A DNA stretch of 29,693 bases, from positions 1 to 29,693 of the IMG/VR virus record IMGVR_UViG_3300005563_000081; one strand, given 5' to 3'. Positions 22,238 to 29,530 of the stretch are shown in pieces. Position 1 is the first letter of the stretch; each line of letters starts with the position of its first letter. The DNA is from a virus. The notes beneath the pieces were generated by a model that was given only the letters and a program-made list of their open reading frames with translations, did not search any database and was not told the DNA's origin. Made by a program: the position numbers and the translations under genes.

Positions 22238-23584
22238 ATGGCTGGTACAAACACTGCTGGACAGTTCTCGGCTGACATCGAGAGCTTTATCGCCGACAAA
22301 GTTCTGCCGCTCGCTCGCAAGCAGTTGGTGGCTTACCGCTTCGGCGACCCGTTGGAGCTCGATAAGGGGCGCGGCACCACCTACACCGCGACCCGGTTCA
22401 ACCGGCTCCCTTTGCCTTTCCAGGCGCTCACCGAAGGCGTCCCGCCTACGCAGGGCGAAAGCCTGACGCTGCAACAGGTCTCCGCGACCTGCCAGCAGTG
22501 GGGCGACATCGTGAAGATCACCGACGTTGCGGAAATGACCATCAAGCACCCGCTGGTCGCGAAGGCCAACGAGTTGATGGCCCTCCAGATGTCGGAGACC
22601 CTGGAGCGCAACACCTTCAATACGCTCAATGCGGGTACGCAGGTCAACTTCGTCAACAGCCGCGGCTCGCGTGCAGCGCTGGTTGCCGGCGACATCCTCG
22701 ACACCGCGACGGTCAACCGCACGGTGGCGCTGATGGTCAACGCCGGGGCCCCTCGCTTCCTCGGCGACGAGCAGACGGACACCGACAAGGATGTAGATCA
22801 GGGCGGTGGCCGGGCGTCGAACAATCCGCGCCTGATGCCGCACTACGCTGCAATCTGCCACCCATTCATCATCGCGGACTTCGCCAATGCGTCGGACGTG
22901 AAGACGGCGTGGCAGTACAGCGACATCAACCGGCTCTACAACTTCGAAGTCGGCGAGTGGCGTGGTATGCGCTTCTGCGAGAGCAACATGGTCCCGTCGT
23001 GGACCGGCGTTGCCGCCATCACCGGCACCGCCGGCACGGCCGGAAGCCTCGCGACCGGCGGCTACTTCGTCCAGGTCACGGCGTCGGACACGCAGAACCA
23101 GTACGAGAGCCGCGTCTATCAGGTGTCGGGCTCGATCGCCGTCACCGGCCCAAACGGGTCGATCTCGGTCATCCTCCCGGCGCTGCCCGGCTTCACGTTC
23201 AACGTGTACATCGGTACGACTTCGAGCCCGGCGAACCTCGCGCTTACTGCCGCCGGTCCGACCTACGGCCCGCTGTCTGGCAATGCCACGCAGCTCGCTC
23301 CGGGCCAGACGGTCGTGCTCACCGGCACCGGCGTTGCTCAGACCCCTCCGGCGGCTCCGGCCACCGGCGTCAACGTGTTCCCGACCTATGTGTTCGGGCG
23401 CGGCGCCTACGGACAGGTCAAGCTCGACAACGCCAAGTTCGCGCTCCTCAAGGACGCGGACAAGAGCGACCCGATGAACCAGATTCGGGTGCTGAGCTGG
23501 AAGCTCATGTACTCGACGATCTTGCTCAATGTCGCGTTCATGACGCGCATCGAGTCATCGGCCACAGCCTACGCCTTCGGCTAG
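22238..23584 (+). CDS. Major capsid protein, N4-gp56 family, with Ig-like insertion
   Basis: A 448-aa shell protein. The N4-gp56 pattern is clear: ADKVLPLARKQLVAYRFGD (about 19-37), GTTYTATRFNRLPLPFQALT, QQWGDIVKITDVAEMTIKHP, and the end GQVKLDNAKFALLKDADKSD with a hydrophobic C-terminus. Residues about 258-382 are an extra beta-rich domain of Ig-like or fibronectin-like type (VQVTASDTQNQYESRVYQVS, then FNVYIGTTSSPANLAL), bounded by TGTAGTAG and PPAAPATG linkers. This would be displayed on the capsid surface. The ATG at 22238 is preceded by AGGGG seven bases upstream, in a hairpin; an in-frame GTG at 22205 is less likely. Confidence 0.93.
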   Translation: MAGTNTAGQFSADIESFIADKVLPLARKQLVAYRFGDPLELDKGRGTTYTATRFNRLPLPFQALTEGVPPTQGESLTLQQVSATCQQWGDIVKITDVAEMTIKHPLVAKANELMALQMSETLERNTFNTLNAGTQVNFVNSRGSRAALVAGDILDTATVNRTVALMVNAGAPRFLGDEQTDTDKDVDQGGGRASNNPRLMPHYAAICHPFIIADFANASDVKTAWQYSDINRLYNFEVGEWRGMRFCESNMVPSWTGVAAITGTAGTAGSLATGGYFVQVTASDTQNQYESRVYQVSGSIAVTGPNGSISVILPALPGFTFNVYIGTTSSPANLALTAAGPTYGPLSGNATQLAPGQTVVLTGTGVAQTPPAAPATGVNVFPTYVFGRGAYGQVKLDNAKFALLKDADKSDPMNQIRVLSWKLMYSTILLNVAFMTRIESSATAYAFG

Positions 23585-23598
23585 TAGGCTCCTTGGGG

Positions 23599-23630
23599 AC
23601 TAGCGGGGCGGGGAAACTCGCTCCGCTAGT
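23599..23630 (+). terminator. Terminator-like stem-loop after the capsid gene
   Basis: ACTAGCGGGGCG pairs with CGCTCCGCTAGT (12-bp stem with one G-U), loop GGGAAACT. It ends in TAGTTTA, so the T-run is very short. Fifteen bases after the capsid stop and directly before late element copy 3, it would separate the capsid and tail transcripts. Confidence 0.65.
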
Positions 23631-23646
23631 TTACCGCGCTTCACAC
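23631..23646 (+). promoter_or_regulatory. Late element copy 3, upstream of the tail unit
   Basis: TTACCGCG-CTTC-ACAC, starting one base after the terminator stem. The gene at 23709 follows after 62 bases. No clear -10 box is seen at the usual distance. Confidence 0.6.
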
Positions 23647-23672
23647 TTTGCCCCTTTCATGTCATTGTGAGC

Positions 23673-23686
23673 GCGGGCAATCCCGC
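23673..23686 (+). other. Leader hairpin of the tail transcript
   Basis: GCGGG (23673-23677) pairs with CCCGC (23682-23686), loop CAAT. It lies 26 bases after copy 3, similar to the 22-base spacing after copy 2. Confidence 0.4.
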
Positions 23687-23708
23687 CCGATAAACCACAG
23701 GTGCAAGC

Positions 23709-24176
23709 ATGTCCGACCCCAAGGACGAACTGTTCGGAGACGGCACCCCCGCCGACGAACCTCGTGATGAAGCCGAAGAAAGCCTTTCGATCCTCTCCGA
23801 CAAGGAGATATCCGAAGCCAAGCGCGTCGCTCGCGAGCGGGTGCAGAAGGCGCTCCACGACGCGGAGAAAGAGCGCATCATCCGCGAGGAGATGGAAGCT
23901 CTTCGCCGCGAGGAAGGCAAGCGCACCGGCAAGGTCGATCTCGACGAGGCGGTGAAGGTCACGATCGACTGCGCCGAGTTCGCCGACCGCCTCCGCGTCA
24001 ACGGCCAGGAATATTTCCACGGCTACACCTACGATGTGCCGCGCCACGTCTATGACACGATGCGCGACATCATGTATCGGGGCCACCTTCACCAGTCGAA
24101 CCTCGACGGGAAAGACCTCGCAAACTTCTACCGCCGCAAGAATGAGCCCGTGCTCAGCGACAAGGTGGCATCGTGA
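23709..24176 (+). CDS. Hypothetical charged head/tail-associated protein
   Basis: A 155-aa protein. The N-terminus is acidic (DPKDELFGDGTPADEPRDEA), residues about 35-75 form a charged helix (EAKRVARERVQKALHDAEKE), and the C-terminal half is folded, with YFHGYTYDVPRHVYDTMRDI and NFYRRKNEPVLSDK. Its place right after capsid suggests a head completion or minor structural protein. No known family is named. Its stop region overlaps the next gene's GTG. Confidence 0.65.
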   Translation: MSDPKDELFGDGTPADEPRDEAEESLSILSDKEISEAKRVARERVQKALHDAEKERIIREEMEALRREEGKRTGKVDLDEAVKVTIDCAEFADRLRVNGQEYFHGYTYDVPRHVYDTMRDIMYRGHLHQSNLDGKDLANFYRRKNEPVLSDKVAS

Positions 24177-24736
24177 GCCCGGCCGCCGAAGCCCCGGTCG
24201 CGCCGGCTCTTGGCTACTCGATCCTCGCCAACCTTGGCGACGAGAAGCAGATTACCGTCCAGTGCTTTGCCGACAGCGAGGAAGACCTTCCTTCGATCCA
24301 CGCGAAGATCGACAAGGCGATGGCCGTAATCGACCGCCAGAAGTCGTTCTATCGCAAGCGCGACCTGGTGAAAGAAGTCGAGAAGATGGACCGCACGCGG
24401 CGCCAGCTTCACGAAGACCTCGCCCGGCTCGAATCCGACTTCGAAAAGAATCAGGAGGCGATCAACTCAGCCATCGCCGCCAACGTCCAGCGCACGGCTT
24501 CGCTGCTCGACGCGGCCAACGCCAAGGGTAGGGCGAAGCCGGTTGGCGCTGACGCGGCGGCTGTCAACGCGATCCGGCGCGAGAACGAGCAGCTTTCCGA
24601 GCAGAAGGCCAAGGCCGCGGCCGACCGCCAGCAGGCGCGCGATAACATCGCCGTCTCCATCGGCCGGTACAACGAGGAAATCGCCAAGGCCGAAGAGCAG
24701 ATCGCGGAGTGCGACGCGATCATCGGCGGGGGATAG
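24173..24736 (+). CDS. Coiled-coil protein
   Basis: A 187-aa protein. It has a small N-terminal domain (LGYSILANLGDEKQITVQCF) followed by a long, highly charged helical region (RKRDLVKEVEKMDRTRRQLH, LARLESDFEKNQEAINSAIA, ENEQLSEQKAKAAADRQQAR) predicted by eye as two coiled-coil arms. The GTG at 24173 overlaps the previous stop region. It may be an internal head or tail-assembly protein. No family is recognised. Confidence 0.65.
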   Translation: MSPAAEAPVAPALGYSILANLGDEKQITVQCFADSEEDLPSIHAKIDKAMAVIDRQKSFYRKRDLVKEVEKMDRTRRQLHEDLARLESDFEKNQEAINSAIAANVQRTASLLDAANAKGRAKPVGADAAAVNAIRRENEQLSEQKAKAAADRQQARDNIAVSIGRYNEEIAKAEEQIAECDAIIGGG

Positions 24737-24739
24737 GTC

Positions 24740-25435
24740 ATGCCGTTGCAGGCGACGCAGATCGTTTCGCTTGCGACACAGGCCGCAGGTGTGCCCGGCT
24801 TCACGACCCAAGCCGGGCAGCTCCTGAACATGATACTTTCGGACCTCTGCCAGACCTACGACTTCGACATCGCGAAGAAGGTCACCACCATCAACTTGAG
24901 CAACAACTCGGGGCCATACGGCCTCCCGAGCGACTACCTTCGGGCGCTCAAGGACGACCTCTTCTACACGCTCGGCGGTGTTCCCTACCCGCTGGTGTCT
25001 ATCGACCTAGCCGAGTTCGACCGCTACCCGCAGATCGCGGGCTTCAACGCTTACCCGACCGCCTACGCCACGGATATGTCGCAGTCGCCGCCGGCGCTCT
25101 ACGTCTGGCCGCCGGCGAACGGCGTGCTGCCGGTGACGTTGCGCTACTTCTCGCAGATGCCCGACATCTCCACGCCCGAGCAGTCGAGCGTGATCCCATG
25201 GTTCCCGAACCAGGACTATCTAATCACCCGCTTGACCGGCGAGCTGATGCGGCTGGCCGACGACGACCGCTACACGACGTTCCTCGGCGATGGCGACGCT
25301 GGCGCGCAGGGCATCCTGCGGCGCTATCTCGACCTCAAGGACGACCGCGAGACCCGCGCGCAGCGGGTGACGCTCGACCGCCGGTTCTTCCGTGGCGGTG
25401 GCAAGCTCAAGAACACCAAGACGATCGGATTCTGA
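24740..25435 (+). CDS. Head-tail adaptor protein
   Basis: A 231-aa protein whose N-terminus (AGQLLNMILSDLCQTYDFDI) and segments GPYGLPSDYLRALKDDLFY and PPALYVWPPANGVLPVTLRY fit phage adaptor proteins of the P22 gp4/SU10 type, which bind below the portal and connect it to the tail. The C-terminus is helical and basic (GAQGILRRYLDLKDDRETRA). Position between head genes and the large tail protein agrees. The ATG is three bases after the previous stop. The call is moderate because the family is sequence-variable. Confidence 0.7.
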   Translation: MPLQATQIVSLATQAAGVPGFTTQAGQLLNMILSDLCQTYDFDIAKKVTTINLSNNSGPYGLPSDYLRALKDDLFYTLGGVPYPLVSIDLAEFDRYPQIAGFNAYPTAYATDMSQSPPALYVWPPANGVLPVTLRYFSQMPDISTPEQSSVIPWFPNQDYLITRLTGELMRLADDDRYTTFLGDGDAGAQGILRRYLDLKDDRETRAQRVTLDRRFFRGGGKLKNTKTIGF

Positions 25436-25437
25436 CG

Positions 25438-27579
25438 GTGGGCCTGCGCGGAAAAACCCCTGTCATCATCCGGGCCAAGGGGCTCAGCGATGCGCGGGAC
25501 GGCACCAACGCCTTCCCCGGCGCGATGCTGGCGCTCCAGAACCTCGTCCTTTCCTATCACACCGACGGGGTGTTCGTTCCGCGCCCGGCGGCGGTGAAGG
25601 TTATCGACTTCGCCAGCGCACCCGTTGCCAACCCGAACGGCGTCATCTCGGAGATGGTGGTGGTCGGGAGCCGTGCCTACGGCATGATCTCGTCACCGAC
25701 CTACGCCGGAAAAGACGAGCCGTTCTGCTACGATTTTTCGTCGAACAGCTTCATCCCGATCAGCGGGGTGGCGAGCACGCTCCTGCCCCTCTCGCCCAAC
25801 ACCACCGGCGATTGGGTTCCGCCAGTGATGCGGGCGATCAACAATACCTATATCCTCTGCACCCACCCCGGCTTTGCCGGTGGCGCCGTGCCGGGAACCT
25901 ACTTCGGCTGGATCGACACCTCGGGCTATTCGCAGAGCGTCCTCGGCAACACGACGCTCGGCTCCAACGTCATCAGCTCGCTTTACACGACGGTCGGCAA
26001 CAGCGCACCGATCCTGCAAGGCGTGCAGCCGGGCCAGCTTATCGCCAATGCCAACTTCCCGGCCGGAACCTATGTGGTTTCCTGCGCCAACGGCACGTTC
26101 AGCCTCAACACCACCGGCAACACCCACGGCACGACAACGCTCGACGGGCTGGCCTCGGTGGTCGGGGTGACGCCGGGAATGACCGTCACTGGCCCCGGAA
26201 TCGCTTCGGGGACGTACATCACCGCCATCGCCGGATCGAGCGTCACGCTGAGCCAGGCGGCAAGCGCGACCTCCACCGGCGTCGCGATCAACTTCTCCGG
26301 CGGCGGCTCGATCACCGTCAGCGCCAACGCCACGGCGACGGCCAATGGCGTCACCGTCAATGTCACCGGCGGCACGTCAGCGGCTCCGCGATGGGGTGCC
26401 GGCAATTTCAACACCAACCCGATCTCGACGATCCCGAAGACCGTGTATGGCTTCAATAGCCGCGCTTACATGGGCTCGGGGCCGTTTCTGGTCTATTCGG
26501 ACCCGCTAATGCCTTTGCAGGTCTCGGCGGCCTCGCAGGCGCTCCTGGTGGGCGATTCAACCGACATCACGGCACTGGCCGGCGTTCCGCTGAGCTCGCA
26601 GCTTACCGGCGGCGTGCAGCAGTCCATGACCGTCTTCAAGGGCGCCGGCACGCTTTACCAGGTTACGGGCGACGCGGCGGCCGGGAACTTCGCGGTCAAC
26701 GGCACCAGCTACGATGTGACCGGCGGCGGGGGCACCACGGACGGCGGGCTGCTGGTCAATGCGGTGGCGGGTTCCGTCGGGACGCTCGCGCCGCGTTCGA
26801 TCGTCGGAACCCCCGTCGGGACCATGTTTATGTCGGTCGACGGGCTTCGCATCCTGTCGCTCACCGGATCGCTGTCGGAGCCGCTGAATATCGACGGCAG
26901 CGGCGTGGCGATCCCGTTTCTCAACGCTCTCTACCCCTCGCGCATCGTCGCGGCTTACTCCGAGAACATCTATCGGGCGACGGTGCAGGACGGCTCGCAG
27001 CCGGGCAACCCGACCTCCGAATATTGGCTCGACGTTAATACGAAGGTGTGGACCGGCCCGCACACGATCACGGCGCGGGCGGCGCAGGCGTACATTTCGG
27101 GAGCTTCGTTCCTGATCGCTCCGGATGGCGTCAACGGGCAGATATGGCAGAGCGACGCCATTCCCGACTTCACCTCGACCTACACCGAGAACGGGGCGCG
27201 CCTGCAATGCCAGTACCGGACGGTGCTTCTCCCTGACAACCAGGCGGCGCGCTGGAACAAGGTGGTGCAGGGGACGCTCGTGATGTCCTTGAGCAACGCC
27301 GACTTCGCTAACGTGCAGGTCGACGACGACCGGGGGTCCGTGCTCGGGGCCTGCTCCTTCAACGGAGCCGCCGCTGCGGCCTCCATATGGGACAGCTTCG
27401 CGTGGGGCTCGGGGACGTGGGGAGCGCCGGTGTCGCTGTTTCGCGAGTACGCGCTCCAGTGGCCCAACCCGCTCGTGTTCCGCCAGGCACATGTGGCCGT
27501 GACGTTCCCCGCCGCCGCAGGGCAGGCGATCGGCAATCTCTATGTCCCGGTCCAGCCGGTGAACATGAACGACGTGTGA
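25438..27579 (+). CDS. Large tail protein (tail tubular B / P22 gp10-like) with duplicated beta insertion
   Basis: A 713-aa structural protein, the position and size of nozzle or packaged-DNA-stabilising proteins. The N-terminus has the usual start of such proteins (GTNAFPGAMLALQNLVLSYH, VFVPRPAAVKVIDF). Kelch or beta-propeller-like repeats follow (YGMISSPTYAGKDEPFCYDF, FMSVDGLRILSLTG). Residues about 165-315 hold an extra Gly/Thr/Ser-rich beta region with two related units (VQPGQLIANANFPAGTYVV at 196, VTPGMTVTGPGIASGTYIT at 244). The start is GTG at 25438, two bases after the adaptor stop. The frame is open to 24709, but that region overlaps the adaptor gene out of phase. Confidence 0.75.
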   Translation: MGLRGKTPVIIRAKGLSDARDGTNAFPGAMLALQNLVLSYHTDGVFVPRPAAVKVIDFASAPVANPNGVISEMVVVGSRAYGMISSPTYAGKDEPFCYDFSSNSFIPISGVASTLLPLSPNTTGDWVPPVMRAINNTYILCTHPGFAGGAVPGTYFGWIDTSGYSQSVLGNTTLGSNVISSLYTTVGNSAPILQGVQPGQLIANANFPAGTYVVSCANGTFSLNTTGNTHGTTTLDGLASVVGVTPGMTVTGPGIASGTYITAIAGSSVTLSQAASATSTGVAINFSGGGSITVSANATATANGVTVNVTGGTSAAPRWGAGNFNTNPISTIPKTVYGFNSRAYMGSGPFLVYSDPLMPLQVSAASQALLVGDSTDITALAGVPLSSQLTGGVQQSMTVFKGAGTLYQVTGDAAAGNFAVNGTSYDVTGGGGTTDGGLLVNAVAGSVGTLAPRSIVGTPVGTMFMSVDGLRILSLTGSLSEPLNIDGSGVAIPFLNALYPSRIVAAYSENIYRATVQDGSQPGNPTSEYWLDVNTKVWTGPHTITARAAQAYISGASFLIAPDGVNGQIWQSDAIPDFTSTYTENGARLQCQYRTVLLPDNQAARWNKVVQGTLVMSLSNADFANVQVDDDRGSVLGACSFNGAAAAASIWDSFAWGSGTWGAPVSLFREYALQWPNPLVFRQAHVAVTFPAAAGQAIGNLYVPVQPVNMNDV

Positions 27580-27587
27580 GGTAGGCC

Positions 27588-28523
27588 ATGCCCATATCCA
27601 ACAGTCTCGCGATCCCGAACCCCCTCTCCAACGGGACCACCGCCGACGCTACGCAAGTGATGGGCGACCTCAATTACCTGCTCGCCGCCCTTAACCGCGC
27701 GCTGCTCGACAGTGGCGGCGGCGCGGGGATGAACGCGCAGAACACCCAAATCCACAACCTCGTCGCCGGGACATCCCCGAGCGACGCCGTGGCCCTGTCT
27801 CAACTCGGCAGCTATGCGCCGCTCGCGGGAGCGGCGTTCACCGGCGCTGTCAGCTTTGCCGCGGCGACCACTGTGGCGACCCTCACCGCTTCGGGGCTCA
27901 TCACCGCCAATGCGGGCCTCTCGGGGACTACGCTGAATCTCTCGGGCAGCGCGACACTGGCGGGCATCACGGGAACGACGCTCGGGCTGACAGGCAACGC
28001 AACGGTCGGCGGCACGCTCGGCGTCACCGGGGCCTCGACAGTAGCGGCGCTCACCGCCTCGGGGCTCCTCACCGCCAACGCGGGGATCAGCGCCAGCACA
28101 GGCGCCTTCTCGTCGACGTTGACCGTCACCGGCGCCGTAACCATGAACGGCGGCATCACCGCGACCGGCGCCCTCACGCCCGGCAACCTCGCCAACGGCA
28201 TCGGCCAGCTCGGCGTGCCGCAGAACCTCCACACGACCAACTACACGCTGGCGCTCAGCGACATCGGCGATGGCGTCGACTTCAACGGCGCGGGGTTGAC
28301 CTGCACGATCCCGGCCAACGCCTCGGTCGCCTTTCCGGTCGGTGCGGTGATCCTGATTACCAACCTCAACGCTTCGGCCCTGAGCATCGCCATCACCGCC
28401 GACACGCTCACCCTGTCAGGGACCACCACCACCGGAACCCGGACGCTCGGCCAGAACGGCGAGGCGAAAATCCGCAAGGTCACGGCGACCTCGTGGCTCA
28501 TCTCAGGGACGGCGCTCTCGTGA
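27588..28523 (+). CDS. Tail fibre protein
   Basis: A 311-aa protein. The N-terminus (ATQVMGDLNYLLAALNRAL) and AGMNAQNTQIHNLVAGTSPS are typical of podovirus fibres attached to the virion. Residues 85-200 are a Thr/Ala/Gly repeat region in which TLTASGLITANAGLS (98) and ALTASGLLTANAGIS (154) are near copies, also at DNA level, as in trimeric beta-prism stalks. The C-terminal 100 residues (NYTLALSDIGDGVDFNGAGL, TIPANASVAFPVGAVILI) match a common fibre-end domain. It would contact the host surface. Confidence 0.82.
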   Translation: MPISNSLAIPNPLSNGTTADATQVMGDLNYLLAALNRALLDSGGGAGMNAQNTQIHNLVAGTSPSDAVALSQLGSYAPLAGAAFTGAVSFAAATTVATLTASGLITANAGLSGTTLNLSGSATLAGITGTTLGLTGNATVGGTLGVTGASTVAALTASGLLTANAGISASTGAFSSTLTVTGAVTMNGGITATGALTPGNLANGIGQLGVPQNLHTTNYTLALSDIGDGVDFNGAGLTCTIPANASVAFPVGAVILITNLNASALSIAITADTLTLSGTTTTGTRTLGQNGEAKIRKVTATSWLISGTALS

Positions 28524-29083
28524 GTGGGATTCTCCTAGCGGCGAGCAACCTCGGCAGCGGCTTCCAGCCCGTCGTGCATGCTTACACGGCGTCGGTGGGA
28601 ACCGAGACTGTGCCTGTCGGCGCTTCGCAAGTCGTCATCGAAGTGTGGGGCGGCGGCGGCAGCGGCGGGGCTGGAGGCACGAACCTCTCTGGAGGGCAGG
28701 GTGGCGCGGCCGGCTACGCGCGGTCGTCTTACTCCTGCATCGGCGGGCAGACGATTGCGTACAGCGCCGGGAACGCCGGAAGCAATTCTACCGCCAGCAG
28801 CGGAACGCTGGCGATAACCACCATGACGAGCAACGCAGGACAGGGCGGCCTTGCCGGGGACCTGGGTACTGGCGGCTCCGGCGGAACGGCGTCGGGCGGT
28901 AACGCGGCGAACACGACCGGCGCTACCGGCGCGACCAATGGCGGCCCCGGCAGCAACAAGGCTCCGAACGGCATCTACTCCAACACGACGGGGGTAAACG
29001 GTGCCGGTGGCGGGGCCGGGCAGACAAGCGGCGCACCCGGCTCGCCCGGCGGGGCCGGCATGGTCTCGTTCAGGTACTCCTAG
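28520..29083 (+). CDS. Glycine-rich tail tip protein
   Basis: A 187-aa protein directly after the fibre gene. A beta strand region (TETVPVGASQVVIEVWGGGG) opens a run of Gly/Ser/Ala/Asn-rich segments (GGAGGTNLSGGQGGAAGYAR; GDLGTGGSGGTASGGNAANT; GAGGGAGQTSGAPGSPGGAG) ending in MVSFRYS. This is the pattern of glycine-rich caps on fibres, which can form polyglycine-II sheets and bind receptors. The start is GTG at 28520, overlapping the fibre stop (GTGA), so fibre and tip are coupled. Receptor binding is inference from the family type. Confidence 0.75.
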   Translation: MSGILLAASNLGSGFQPVVHAYTASVGTETVPVGASQVVIEVWGGGGSGGAGGTNLSGGQGGAAGYARSSYSCIGGQTIAYSAGNAGSNSTASSGTLAITTMTSNAGQGGLAGDLGTGGSGGTASGGNAANTTGATGATNGGPGSNKAPNGIYSNTTGVNGAGGGAGQTSGAPGSPGGAGMVSFRYS

Positions 29084-29093
29084 GAGGTGGCGG

Positions 29094-29348
29094 GTGACGG
29101 ACGCAGCCACTCTCATCCACGCGCTCTCGGACTTCGGCGGGCTCGGGATCGTCGTCGGCTTCCTCATCTGGTGGAACGTCTGGACCGAAAAATGCCGCCA
29201 GACGATCGACGAGCAACGCCGGGCCGAGAGGGCCGTGGCCGATGAGAAGCGGCTTCAATTCGACAAGGAGCGCCTGGCGATGGACAAGGAACTCGCGGCC
29301 AACTTCGCCGCGCTCACCGCCGTCATTCAGAACCTGGTCCGCCGATGA
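29094..29348 (+). CDS. Membrane protein with coiled coil, possible lysis protein
   Basis: An 84-aa protein. One membrane helix (DFGGLGIVVGFLIWWNVW, 13-30) is followed by a long charged helix (QTIDEQRRAERAVADEKRLQ, then KERLAMDKELAANFAALTAV). This one-helix-plus-coiled-coil design fits an inner-membrane spanin or a holin-type accessory. The GTG at 29094 has AGGAGG six bases upstream. It sits two genes before the endolysin, so a lysis role is likely; which one cannot be told. Confidence 0.65.
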   Translation: MTDAATLIHALSDFGGLGIVVGFLIWWNVWTEKCRQTIDEQRRAERAVADEKRLQFDKERLAMDKELAANFAALTAVIQNLVRR

Positions 29349-29530
29349 TTACCGAAGAGCACTTCGACGCGCTTCGGGAGCTTCGCCAGTCGGTGCGGGA
29401 GATGACGGTTGCGTGCGTCAACGTCCTCGGCCCGGCGGCGCTCATCCACGAAGCTTTCGACCGCGGCGCGCAGACGGTTCTAACCCGCGATGAGCGCGAC
29501 CTCCTCGGCAAGCTGCGGAGGGTCAAATGA
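29345..29530 (+). CDS. Small helical protein before the endolysin
   Basis: A 61-aa protein: MITEEHFDALRELRQSVREM, then ALIHEAFDRGAQTVL, then DERDLLGKLRRVK. It is mainly helical and soluble. The start overlaps the previous stop (ATGA) and its stop overlaps the endolysin ATG, so three genes form one coupled lysis-type block. The function is unknown. Confidence 0.65.
   Translation: MITEEHFDALRELRQSVREMTVACVNVLGPAALIHEAFDRGAQTVLTRDERDLLGKLRRVK

Noticed and set aside
24709-25437. Extension of the large tail protein frame over the adaptor gene
   Set aside because: It is Arg/His-rich shadow sequence; the adaptor frame is protein-like and the GTG at 25438 fits the operon spacing.
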